Shown here: piece by piece, positions 1 through 7,290 of the stretch | Position numbering within the stretch: position 1 is the stretch's first letter | How the letters are laid out: every line of letters starts with the position of its first letter | Origin: Fuerstiella sp. | GTDB lineage: Bacteria > Planctomycetota > Planctomycetia > Planctomycetales > Planctomycetaceae | Direction of reading: 5' to 3' | Assembly: GCA_022447225.1 (NCBI GenBank) | Contig: JAKVAZ010000011.1 | Span: 1 to 64,000 of the forward strand | Length of the DNA stretch: 64,000 nucleotides | Position numbers and translations under genes: made by a program | The notes under the pieces: generated by a model | What the model saw: the letters and a program-made list of their open reading frames with translations, nothing else | What the model was told of the DNA's origin: nothing | The model's database searches: none

Positions 1-1
1 T

Positions 2-589
2 CATTTTGAGTTTCAGGAAACACACGACCTGCGCAATGCCGCTTCCGGCGATCCCTGTCCACGATGTGCAGCAAAGCTGGAAATCGTTCACGGCATCGAG
101 GTTGGCCACGTTTTCAAACTGGGAACAAAGTACACCGAAGCGCTGGACGCCGACTGGCTTGACCGTCAGGAGAAGAAGCATCCCATCATCATGGGTTGCT
201 ACGGAATCGGCGTCACACGAGTCGTCGCGGCAATTGTGGAAACCTGTCACGACGATGGCGGGATCCTCTGGCCGGCAGCGGTCGCTCCGTACACCGTCGA
301 AATGATTCCGCTGAATGTCACTGATGAAGCGGTCATGAATGCGGCCAACTCTATCTATGATGAGCTCAGTTCAATCGGGATCGACATCCTGATGGATGAC
401 CGCGATCAGCGTCCGGGATTCAAATTCAAGGACGCCGACCTGATCGGTCTGCCTGTGCGGATCATCGTGGGTGGCAAGGGACTCAAGGATGGAATCGTCG
501 AAGTCAGGCGTCGCACCGATTCAGAGGCCACTCGCGTTCCTCTGACGGAAGCGGCATCGTATGTGCAGGAATTGATTGGAAAGCTGTAG
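2..589 (+). CDS. proS: Prolyl-tRNA synthetase, C-terminal part (5' truncated by window edge)
   Basis: Class II aminoacyl-tRNA synthetase that charges tRNA-Pro in the cytoplasm. Only the last 195 codons are present and the reading frame is open from base 2. The end of the editing/insertion region is followed by class II motif 3 ([10 protein letters not shown], the GxGxxR arginine) and then by the anticodon-binding domain ([12 protein letters not shown], later [18 protein letters not shown]). The ending LIGKL-stop and the layout match the bacterial-type ProS with an insertion domain. No partner gene follows closely on the same strand. Family assignment is firm; completeness cannot be judged because the start lies outside the window. 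Confidence 0.95.
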   Translation, partial: HFEFQETHDLRNAASGDPCPRCAAKLEIVHGIEVGHVFKLGTKYTEALDADWLDRQEKKHPIIMGCYGIGVTRVVAAIVETCHDDGGILWPAAVAPYTVEMIPLNVTDEAVMNAANSIYDELSSIGIDILMDDRDQRPGFKFKDADLIGLPVRIIVGGKGLKDGIVEVRRRTDSEATRVPLTEAASYVQELIGKL

Positions 590-833
590 CTCAAAATAGC
601 TGCGAAAATCGACGAGCTTCATCTCAACGGCTGCCTGGAGGTCTGAACTACGAACGATCGCTGATGACCTCTCCACCTCCCGGAAGGCCGAATTTCCAAC
701 CATTTTTTGACTCCTCGGGGTAGTCGAGGTCGCCAATGAGGGATTCCTCGCCCTCCGCCACGATTGATGGATCGCCGGGGTGGGATTTAATGCTTATTCA
801 GTCGTTTCCGGGTGGCTGAGACTGCGGATTGAA

Positions 834-1427
834 TCACTTATGATCCTTGTCCGTGGCTTCGCCCTTAATGCCTTCAGGCCCAACAAAATGATCCTTGTCC
901 GTGGCTTCGCCCTTAACATCTCCAAGCTGATTCATGTTGTCTCCGGAATCCGCGTCTATCTGGTTACTGAGTTCGACCACAGCGGCGGATTCAGGCGAAG
1001 GAGCAACCCAAAATCCATCCGCACCGGGTTGCTCCTGCAGTGATGGATTACCAGCGATGATCCAGCCGTTTTTTTGGCTGTTTGCAACTTCCTCATGACC
1101 GCTCGTGTCGACCGTTGTCTCGAGGCTTGGATTGCCGATGATCGTCCAGTCGTTTTTTTGGCTGTTTGCAACTTCCTCATGGCCGCTCGTATCGAGAGCA
1201 GCCATGCCGGACTCACTCGCGTCGAACTCGGAGAAGGTGGGAAGGTTTCCACCCAGGTCCACCGCCTGAGTATCAACGCTGCCTAACACCGCGCTCAACA
1301 TGACTCGATCTTCCAGTGCTTCTGTCTGAATTGCAGTGTTTTGTTTTCTCCTGCGCGGTCGGAGTCGTTGACTTGTCAGTCCCTGGATCCCTGCCCATTC
1401 TGAAAACGCTTTTCCGCAATTGCTCAT
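834..1427 (-). CDS. Small secreted repeat protein with planctomycete LEDRVMLSA motif
   Basis: A 197-aa protein of unknown function. Residues 25-28 are basic (RRRK) and a few residues on comes ALEDRVMLSA, the planctomycete LEPR-xLL-type motif normally seen at the N-terminus of very large exported proteins. The rest is low-complexity and acidic. A 28-residue unit beginning DTSGHEEVANSQKN occurs twice in tandem, and GEATDKDH occurs twice near the C-terminus, which ends in DKDHK. The two DTSGHEEV units differ at the DNA level by silent changes within the shared core. It is divergent from the similar small protein starting at 1745, with about 317 bp between them. Export and function are inferred from the motif only. 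Confidence 0.75.
   Translation of the reverse strand: MSNCGKAFSEWAGIQGLTSQRLRPRRRKQNTAIQTEALEDRVMLSAVLGSVDTQAVDLGGNLPTFSEFDASESGMAALDTSGHEEVANSQKNDWTIIGNPSLETTVDTSGHEEVANSQKNGWIIAGNPSLQEQPGADGFWVAPSPESAAVVELSNQIDADSGDNMNQLGDVKGEATDKDHFVGPEGIKGEATDKDHK
843..919. repeat. 29-bp direct repeat inside the LEDRVMLSA gene
   Basis: The same roughly 29-base unit (starting ATGATCCTTGTCCGTGG on the plus strand) occurs at about 840-868 and 891-919, spaced 51 bp, so the frame is kept. On the minus strand it encodes the repeated KGEATDKDH segment at the C-terminus. Confidence 0.85.
1041..1198. repeat. 84-bp tandem repeat inside the LEDRVMLSA gene
   Basis: Two in-frame copies of an 84-bp unit encode DTSGHEEVANSQKN followed by a (D/G)W(T/I)I(I/A)GNPSL segment. 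The core differs at two third-codon positions only (Gly and Asp codons). Divergence is larger in the linker. Confidence 0.8.
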
Positions 1428-1744
1428 AAAATTTGATCTCTCGTTTGGTTGTGGTTAATTCCCCGTGACTCACCCAGACAAATGCATGTCCTGTGCCAAT
1501 AGGCAAAAAACGTCCACGGGACTGTATTTCACGAGGGCGGACGTCACTCGTGAGGAAAAGTTCCATCAGTATGCAGCGATGTGCCACAAACAACTGCAGC
1601 ATTTTGCGATGCTGTGCAGCAGGATCACGCAAAACGGATTCAATTGAGAAAACATCGTTTTTTGTGCGGTCGTTGGACAGCCTCTGTGTGTTTCATCCCC
1701 TGTCGTTGAAAGTGAAACTCACTCTTCAAATACGAGAGGTTCCT
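1428..1744. promoter_or_regulatory. Divergent intergenic region between two small repeat-protein genes
   Basis: This 317-bp stretch separates the divergent starts at 1427 (minus) and 1745 (plus), so it should hold both promoters. Both starts are preceded by a purine run of the ACGAGAG type, 8-15 nt upstream. No convincing coding sequence or promoter hexamers could be singled out. Confidence 0.4.
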
Positions 1745-2203
1745 ATGTTTTCCGCATCCCAAATATTCAAAAATATATTCCGGACTACCAATCGGCGCCG
1801 ATCTGTTCGGCGCAGATCTGCAAGTGTGCCGTTCGCAGTCGAACGGATGGAAAGTCGAATGTTACTTTCCGCGGCGACTGTGGGTGGTGTTGCGGGCACT
1901 GTTGTCCAATTAACCGACGCGAGCCCGGAAGCTCCCGACAACGTGGCGATCCTCGGACAGGCGAATGGTGTGAGCGCGAGTCCGGAAGCTCCCGACAATG
2001 TGGCGATCCTCGGACAGGCGAATGGTGTGAGCGCGAGTCCGGAAGCTCCCGACAATGTGGCGATCCTCGGTCAGGCGAATGGTGTGAGCGCGAGTCCCGA
2101 AGCCCCCGACAACGTGGCGATCCTCGGGCAGGCGAACGGTGTGAGCGCTCTCGTTGCACAGGAAGGTGAGGCACTGATGAATACAGGTCTGGCGGACCAT
2201 TAG
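1745..2203 (+). CDS. Small secreted protein with MESRMLLSA motif and four 19-aa repeats
   Basis: A 152-aa protein of unknown function. The start ATG at 1745 has AGAGG 7 nt upstream. The N-terminus is basic (RRRSVRRRS), and residues 35-43 read MESRMLLSA, the planctomycete LEPR-xLL-type export-associated motif. From residue 59 the unit ASPEAPDNVAILGQANGVS is present four times without any amino-acid change. A short tail ends LADH before TAG at 2201-2203. The same frame continues for 39 codons after that stop and still looks coding (see findings), so this may be a truncated form of a protein of about 192 aa. It forms a divergent pair with the LEDRVMLSA protein at 834-1427. Family members are usually far longer. 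Confidence 0.75.
   Translation: MFSASQIFKNIFRTTNRRRSVRRRSASVPFAVERMESRMLLSAATVGGVAGTVVQLTDASPEAPDNVAILGQANGVSASPEAPDNVAILGQANGVSASPEAPDNVAILGQANGVSASPEAPDNVAILGQANGVSALVAQEGEALMNTGLADH
1919..2146 (+). repeat. Four tandem 57-bp coding repeats
   Basis: Copies lie at 1919-1975, 1976-2032, 2033-2089 and 2090-2146. They vary at six third-codon positions (Ser, Pro, Ala, Asn, Gly, Asn) and every variant is synonymous, so all four encode the identical 19 residues. This is a coding minisatellite, not a CRISPR array, because there are no spacers. Confidence 0.95.
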
Positions 2204-2347
2204 GTTGTCGATGGAGTCATGGATGCCGGACACACCAAAGACGAAGCCTTTAATCCGGGTGAAACGGTAATGGACGAAGACCGGATACAGTGGGTTGAGC
2301 CAGCCAATCACGTTCTTTGGTAACAAGAGGTACGAATCTGTCAGAAC

Positions 2348-2377
2348 GATGCCACGCCGTTTCTCCAGCGTGGCATC
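2348..2377. terminator. Perfect 10-bp stem / 10-nt loop hairpin
   Basis: GATGCCACGC at 2348-2357 pairs perfectly with GCGTGGCATC at 2368-2377. It lies 25 nt after the second stop (2321-2323) of the MESRMLLSA reading frame, so it may end that transcript, but no T-tract follows. A second hairpin (CCGGGGC/GCCCCGG, 2401-2424) sits just downstream. An insertion-sequence end or REP-like element is an alternative. Confidence 0.45.
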
Positions 2378-2392
2378 CGGACAGGCATGTCG

Positions 2393-2629
2393 TTAGTTCT
2401 CCGGGGCTGCTTCGTCGGCCCCGGAAAGACATCGTCTTCGACCGCACCGGGTTGTATGAGGTCGTAACGACTTCTCGGTGTGGAACTGGGACGCCAGTTT
2501 ACCCACTGCGCTGAGACTTGCTCCGAACCGCCTGGTAATATCCCGGTATGAGCCATCTGCTGGCTCGTAAACGAAAACAATCCGCTCCGGCAAATTGATG
2601 GAAAGACTCGCAGTCATCATCAGCTCCAT
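2393..2629 (-). pseudogene. IS630-family transposase N-terminal remnant
   Basis: The 78-aa reading frame resembles the N-terminal helix-turn-helix region of IS630-type transposases. The visible pattern is SLSINLPERIV, then DGSYRDITRRFGASLSAVGKL, then a (S)LRPHTTRCGRRRCLSG linker, matching the usual 'ERVV...GSYREIARRFGVS...TGSLRP...GR' layout. The DDE catalytic domain is absent: the frame stops after ADEAAPEN. No intact terminal repeats were identified, although two strong hairpins overlap or adjoin its 3' end. Assignment rests on pattern recognition only. Confidence 0.55.
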
Positions 2630-2687
2630 GAGTGACTGCTGTTTTAAGCTCGACCGGTTCCCTGGCTGCTTCTTTCTGGAAACGGTT

Positions 2688-3917
2688 CTAGTTAACGTCG
2701 GACCATCGAGCGGTTTTTTCCTCGCGGAGGGAGATGTTGGCCAGATGGGCGGCGGCAGCCGACCGGACTCCTTCTTCGGCGGGACAGGAAGGTTGCGCCC
2801 GTGTGCGGACGCAGTTCACCCAGTCACGAAGGTGATACAGTGCGCCGTCGACCTCCTGATAGAAATCCAGTCCGAGAATGTCACGCTTTCCTTCGATCCG
2901 CTGACGGGGTACCACTTTTTTTCCGCGTTCCGGTCGCAATTCATAGCGGCCGCGGTCGCAGTATAGGTTTGCCTCGGTGCCCATCAACAGCAGTGATGAC
3001 CGATTCTGGTGGTTGACGAACGTTCCTTCGAAGTACGCCTGCAGGCGTACTTCGGGATACGACAGCAACGTTTGTACCGTGTCGGGTGTTTCCCAAACAC
3101 CTGCGGTAGCAAAGTGATTGCCGATGCTCATCGCCAGTTCCGGATTACCCATGTCGAGCATCCAGTAGGCCGTATCAATCCAGTGCACCATCAGATCTGT
3201 GAAGATTCCGCCTCCAAAGTCCCAGAACCACCGCCAGTTTCGCATCCGGTACTCATCGAACGGCTGTTGCGGAGCGTTACCCAAAAACTGCTTCCAGCGT
3301 ACGCTGCCAGGATCGATTCCGTATTTAGTTCGCCCTCGGTGATTTGAGTTGCGATTCCAGGAAAGCCGAATCTTGTGAATTGCGCCCAGTTGCCCGGATC
3401 GCACAATTTCGCGGGCTTCCTGCAGATGTGGGATGCTTCTTTGCTGAGTGCCGACTTGGACGATGCGCCTGTTTTCATTCTGGGCGGCGATCACTTCTGC
3501 AGCTTCATCCAGATCGTGTGTGAGCGGTTTTTCGACGTAGACATCCTTTCCGGCTGCACAGGCATCAACCGTCATTGGTACGTGCCAATGGTCGGGCGCA
3601 GCAATCAGTACCGCGTCAATGTCCGGCCGTTCCAGCAGACGTCGGTAATCGGTTCCCTCACGGATGGCCTTCGGATCCGCCAGCTTGGATCCTGTGGCCA
3701 GGTGTCCGTCCCACACATCGCAAACTGCGGCAAGCCGTACGTTGGGGATCATCGCCAATCGCGGCATCAGGGTTCTTTGAGCTCTGCCGCCGGTGCCAAT
3801 GCAGGCGACATTCAATGTGTCATTTGCCGAATAGCCGCGGGCGGATTCAACAGGCATCGTTGACATCGCAGCGGCGCCCACAGCCAAAAACTGTCGGCGC
3901 GGAATATGATTGTTCAT
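2688..3917 (-). CDS. Gfo/Idh/MocA-family oxidoreductase with Tat signal
   Basis: NAD(P)-dependent sugar-type dehydrogenase, 409 aa. The N-terminus carries a twin-arginine signal (RRQFLAVGAAA, residues 7-17), so the enzyme is probably exported folded with its cofactor. The Rossmann fold starts at about residue 36 (NVACIGTGGRAQ). The family EKP motif with its lysine is at residues 129-131 (VEKPLTHDL). A C-terminal substrate-binding domain follows (WDFGGGIFTDLMVHWIDTAYW). Substrate unknown; in planctomycetes such enzymes come in many paralogues and some act on glycosides at C3. A second copy lies at 19367-20779. The gene stands alone, divergent from the PQQ-type propeller at 4036. Confidence 0.88.
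   Translation of the reverse strand: MNNHIPRRQFLAVGAAAMSTMPVESARGYSANDTLNVACIGTGGRAQRTLMPRLAMIPNVRLAAVCDVWDGHLATGSKLADPKAIREGTDYRRLLERPDIDAVLIAAPDHWHVPMTVDACAAGKDVYVEKPLTHDLDEAAEVIAAQNENRRIVQVGTQQRSIPHLQEAREIVRSGQLGAIHKIRLSWNRNSNHRGRTKYGIDPGSVRWKQFLGNAPQQPFDEYRMRNWRWFWDFGGGIFTDLMVHWIDTAYWMLDMGNPELAMSIGNHFATAGVWETPDTVQTLLSYPEVRLQAYFEGTFVNHQNRSSLLLMGTEANLYCDRGRYELRPERGKKVVPRQRIEGKRDILGLDFYQEVDGALYHLRDWVNCVRTRAQPSCPAEEGVRSAAAAHLANISLREEKTARWSDVN
3029..3054. repeat. 26-bp perfect palindrome inside a coding region
   Basis: Each 13-base half, CGAAGTACGCCTG and its reverse complement, meets without a spacer around a central CTGCAG. It lies within the oxidoreductase gene where the protein reads EVRLQAYFE. 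Confidence 0.95.
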
Positions 3918-4035
3918 TGTGTAAGTTCACCTGAATCGGATATTGTGATCATTGGTTCTTCAGCACAGACGTCGCGTGTTCCGGCGATGTTGACACCGGT
4001 GTTCTACAAACTTAACCGCTGATATGGAGCAAAAA

Positions 4036-5322
4036 ATGCTTCGCAGAGTCCAGGAAATTTCCGAAATGCTGCTTAGTCTGGCAGTCGTCATGGTGCTGGC
4101 GGAAGATGTCCTGGCCGAAAACTGGCCGCGATTTCGCGGTCCCGGCGGATCCGGTATAAGCAGTCAGCAGGGGCTGCCGGTCGAATGGTCTGATGCTGAT
4201 TACGAATGGAAAACAGATCTGCCAGGACGGGGACATTCGTCGCCGTGTATCTGGGATGACCACCTGTTTTTGACGTCGGCCACTGACGAAGGCCGCACAC
4301 GAATCCTGCTGGATATTGACGTGAACAACGGCGATGTTCGTTGGTCGCGATCGGTCGAATCCGCGACTCATCCCATCCACGACCTGAACAGTTATGCCTC
4401 AGGAACACCGACAACAGACGGCAAATATGTTTATGTGCTGTTTGTTTCCGATGAACAGATGCAGGTCACAGCCTGCGACTTCCAGGGAAACCAAATCTGG
4501 CAGCGGGATCTGGGGCCGTTCTTTCAGCGCGACGATCAGGTTCACGGCTGTGGAGCTTCACCGATCGTATTCGAAGATCTTGTCATCATCGCCAATCAGC
4601 AGGATGGCCCGGCATCGATCATTGCTCTGGATTCATCGACAGGTCATACCCGATGGAAAAATGATCGAACGCTGAGAATGACGGCTCATTCCACGCCGGT
4701 GCTGCTGCGACGTCCGAATTCAGAACCGCGGCTGTTTGTTTCCAATTTAGGCGACGGAATTGCGGCACTCAATCCGAAAAATGGTGAACTTCTGTTTCGC
4801 GCGGACGTCCTGGATGCCCGCTGCGTGGGTTCACCACTGGTAGCCGGTGAACTCGTGCTGGCCACCAGTGGCGGAGGTGGACGCGGGACATCCATGGGAG
4901 CGGTTCCCATTGACAGCAGCGGGGACCTGGATCTGTCGTCTGCGGTATGGACCCGCAACCGGGCACTTCCGTATGTGCCCACTCCGATTGCGGTGGATGA
5001 ATCTGTATTTCTGTGGGGAGACAACGGCGTGGTGGTGTGTCTGGAGGCGAAAACAGGCGAGGAGACCTGGACCAGTCGTGTTGCCGGCAACTACTCAGGA
5101 TCGCCTGTTTGTGCCGACGGTCGGATTTACTGTGTGGCCCAGGACGGAACGGTGGCCGTCATTGAAGCCAGTCAGGAATTCAGGCTTCTGGCCAGAAACA
5201 GTCTCGGTGAGCGTTCCCACAGCACGCCCGCGATTGCAGCCGGCAGAATGTTTATTCGCGGCTTTGAACATTTGTTTTGTCTGAAAGCCCGAACGGAACT
5301 GAATACACCGCCCCCGGAGTAA
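4036..5322 (+). CDS. Secreted PQQ-like beta-propeller protein
   Basis: About 428 aa, with an N-terminal signal peptide (LLSLAVVMVLAEDVLA). It opens with NWPRFRGPGGSG, the typical beginning of the planctomycete 'outer membrane protein assembly factor BamB-like' PQQ-repeat proteins. Blade-like repeats follow, such as GHTRWKNDRT, GELLFRADVL, GEETWTSRV and GSPVCADGRIYCVAQDG. The start at 4036 is preferred over 4024 because GGAGC lies 5 nt before it. Members are probably periplasmic or surface propellers; PQQ binding is not demonstrated by these repeats. The ligand is unknown. It is divergent from the oxidoreductase at 2688-3917. Confidence 0.85.
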   Translation: MLRRVQEISEMLLSLAVVMVLAEDVLAENWPRFRGPGGSGISSQQGLPVEWSDADYEWKTDLPGRGHSSPCIWDDHLFLTSATDEGRTRILLDIDVNNGDVRWSRSVESATHPIHDLNSYASGTPTTDGKYVYVLFVSDEQMQVTACDFQGNQIWQRDLGPFFQRDDQVHGCGASPIVFEDLVIIANQQDGPASIIALDSSTGHTRWKNDRTLRMTAHSTPVLLRRPNSEPRLFVSNLGDGIAALNPKNGELLFRADVLDARCVGSPLVAGELVLATSGGGGRGTSMGAVPIDSSGDLDLSSAVWTRNRALPYVPTPIAVDESVFLWGDNGVVVCLEAKTGEETWTSRVAGNYSGSPVCADGRIYCVAQDGTVAVIEASQEFRLLARNSLGERSHSTPAIAAGRMFIRGFEHLFCLKARTELNTPPPE

Positions 5323-5462
5323 CGTGTCTTCAGACAGTTCGTGTGTTCAGTGGCCGGTTAAATTCTGAGGATCGCCTGGTGCGATTTTGGCTGAGCTGAA
5401 TCCGGCGAAGCATTAGCGGTGCTGTTCCATTCGTCGTGGGAAACGGTCTGACGACGCGACGC

Positions 5463-5498
5463 CAGCTGCAGCCGATAATTCAGCTGCGGCCGATAATG
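5463..5498. repeat. 18-bp tandem duplication over a stop codon
   Basis: CAGCTGCAGCCGATAATT (5463-5480) is followed immediately by CAGCTGCGGCCGATAATG (5481-5498). The second copy encodes, on the minus strand, the last residues of the CoA-transferase beta subunit (IIGRS-stop); the first copy lies just after the stop. Confidence 0.8.
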
Positions 5499-6253
5499 TA
5501 GCCCTGCGGATCGACGTCCTCCCGCAAAACTCGCAGCGATTCGTCGTCCGGCACCGGCGTGCGTCCGAGTGGCTCCTGAATGAGCAGTTCAAAGTCTGTG
5601 TTATCGCGCACTTCCTCCAGGGTGACCCCAGGATGCAGCGATTCGACCTGCATCCGTTTCGACTGCTGGTGGAACCCCATCACGGCAAGATTAGTGATCA
5701 CTTTATACGGACCGGTTCCTGGCGGTAATCCGGATCGTTCTCTCGCGCCAGGTCCGTCCAGGAATCCGGGCGTGGTGATAAAGTCAACTCGTTCGGTAAA
5801 GCGTCGTCGATCGTGCGGGGTAATGACCAGAATCCGCCAGCACAAAGATCCCAGATCGTTGGCGCCACCACTGCCGGGAAGACGGACGGTGGGCTGCCGG
5901 TGGTCATCACCAATTTGAGTGGAATTCAGATTTCCAAACATGTCGATCTGGGCACCTCCGAGAAACGTGTAGTCAACCAGTCCGCGCTGGCAGGTTTCCA
6001 TTACGTCTCCCATACTGGTGGCCATCAATCCCTGATAGAAAGTACGGGAATCCCCGACACTGATGGGCATTCGAGGCAGCAACGGACCGATGCCGCCGGC
6101 TTCAAACATCAAAGTCAGGTTCGGTGCGGTCGTCTTTTGTGCCAGCATGGATGCGGCACACGGAGCCCCCGTTCCGACCACCACCATTGCGCCGTCATCG
6201 ATCAGCCGCGATGCCGCACAAATCATCATCTCCATGGAATTGAAGTCAGCCAT
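5480..6253 (-). CDS. CoA-transferase beta subunit (GctB-like)
   Basis: Beta subunit of a class I (glutaconate-type) CoA-transferase, 257 aa. These heterodimers move CoA between acyl carboxylates through a glutamyl-CoA thioester. The segment TLMFEAGGIGP places a glutamate at residue 51, at the position of the catalytic Glu of GctB; related IpdB-type subunits lack it. That suggests true transferase activity. The alpha subunit (6259-7263) ends 5 nt upstream on the same strand, so the two are co-transcribed and probably translationally coupled. Substrate unknown; the DapA-family enzyme and transporter further upstream suggest breakdown of an organic acid. The 3' end shows a small tandem duplication. 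Confidence 0.85.
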   Translation of the reverse strand: MADFNSMEMMICAASRLIDDGAMVVVGTGAPCAASMLAQKTTAPNLTLMFEAGGIGPLLPRMPISVGDSRTFYQGLMATSMGDVMETCQRGLVDYTFLGGAQIDMFGNLNSTQIGDDHRQPTVRLPGSGGANDLGSLCWRILVITPHDRRRFTERVDFITTPGFLDGPGARERSGLPPGTGPYKVITNLAVMGFHQQSKRMQVESLHPGVTLEEVRDNTDFELLIQEPLGRTPVPDDESLRVLREDVDPQGYIIGRS

Positions 6254-6258
6254 GCGGA

Positions 6259-7263
6259 TTATTTCATTAACTCTTCACGACGCAGTTCTTCAAGCCGTGC
6301 CGGTCCGGCACACAGGTCCAGATATTCAGAAAATTCATGAGTACCAAACAGAATACGATCAAGGAATTCCTGAAGTGATTCGGATTCCGCTTCTGCGGTG
6401 AGCCACTCCCGCAGGTGCACTTCGTCTGAGAAATATTCGTAGGGCATATTGCCCGGATAGCTGCCGAACGGCACTTCACAAACTGCATCGACGCAGTAAA
6501 AGGGAATCATCGTCGATGACGGATCCCGGCGGATTTCATCGTTGTCGATGAGTCGCTCGCAGGTGATGATCAGTTTTTTGGCAGCTCGGGCCACGTGGTA
6601 GTCGGCGACAGTTGTGCCACGAATACGGCAGTTGCCGAAGCAGTCGGCTTCGTGCACGTGAATAGCGGCAACATCCGGCCAGAGTGCCGGAACCGCAATC
6701 AGGGTCTCTCCGGTATACGGACAGGTGATCTGCTTAGCAGCGCTGTGCCGAAAGGTGTCGCTCCCCGCCAGTGAACGGACCGGCAGGAAAGATACTCCCA
6801 TTGCCGCTGCCTGAAACCTGAGCGCCAGGGTGTAGTTTGACCATTCGCAGACGGCGATGTTTCCGCTTTGCATGACTCTTCGGGCGTGCGGTGAAAGTCC
6901 ACGTGCTTCCAGTCCGACAACGTATGCCGCATCGACCCGATCAAACAACTGGCCGCGACCCGTGAGGTTCCCGGCGCACAGAATCTGAAAATCATGCGTC
7001 GTGGTGTGGCCGGCAATCCCGAGTTTCTGTTTTTTCTGACGCACGACTTCATGGATCACGGCCGTGGCAATACGGTCGCCGCCAAAGCCACCCGAGGCCA
7101 GATAATCACCGTCGTTAATAAATCGCGACACCGCTTCCGTGACCGACATGACCTTGTCGACCATGCCTTTGGGCTTTGTGCGGAAGTCGTTGCGGGCCGA
7201 ATTGCAGTCGGGAGAACTGAAGAGTGGTCCGTCGGACTGTTGCTGCTTTACGATTTCGGTCAT
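6259..7263 (-). CDS. CoA-transferase alpha subunit (GctA-like)
   Basis: Alpha subunit of a glutaconate-type CoA-transferase, 334 aa. After about 35 non-conserved residues it shows the family core: DGDYLASGGFGGDR, then AGHTTTHDFQILCAGN, and HVHEADCFGNCRI. It pairs with the beta subunit 5 nt downstream. Both together should form the active heterodimer in the cytoplasm. The N-terminal part (SVTEAVSRFINDGDYLASGGF) fits the usual start of the domain, so the extra leader residues may mean that translation starts at a later Met such as the one in KGMVDKVMSV. Confidence 0.85.
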   Translation of the reverse strand: MTEIVKQQQSDGPLFSSPDCNSARNDFRTKPKGMVDKVMSVTEAVSRFINDGDYLASGGFGGDRIATAVIHEVVRQKKQKLGIAGHTTTHDFQILCAGNLTGRGQLFDRVDAAYVVGLEARGLSPHARRVMQSGNIAVCEWSNYTLALRFQAAAMGVSFLPVRSLAGSDTFRHSAAKQITCPYTGETLIAVPALWPDVAAIHVHEADCFGNCRIRGTTVADYHVARAAKKLIITCERLIDNDEIRRDPSSTMIPFYCVDAVCEVPFGSYPGNMPYEYFSDEVHLREWLTAEAESESLQEFLDRILFGTHEFSEYLDLCAGPARLEELRREELMK

Positions 7264-7290
7264 ACAGGGTCAATCAAAGTAGCGGCCTGT

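Noticed and set aside
1919-2146. Regular repeats suggestive of a CRISPR array
   Set aside because: Copies abut directly without spacers and encode an uninterrupted protein repeat.
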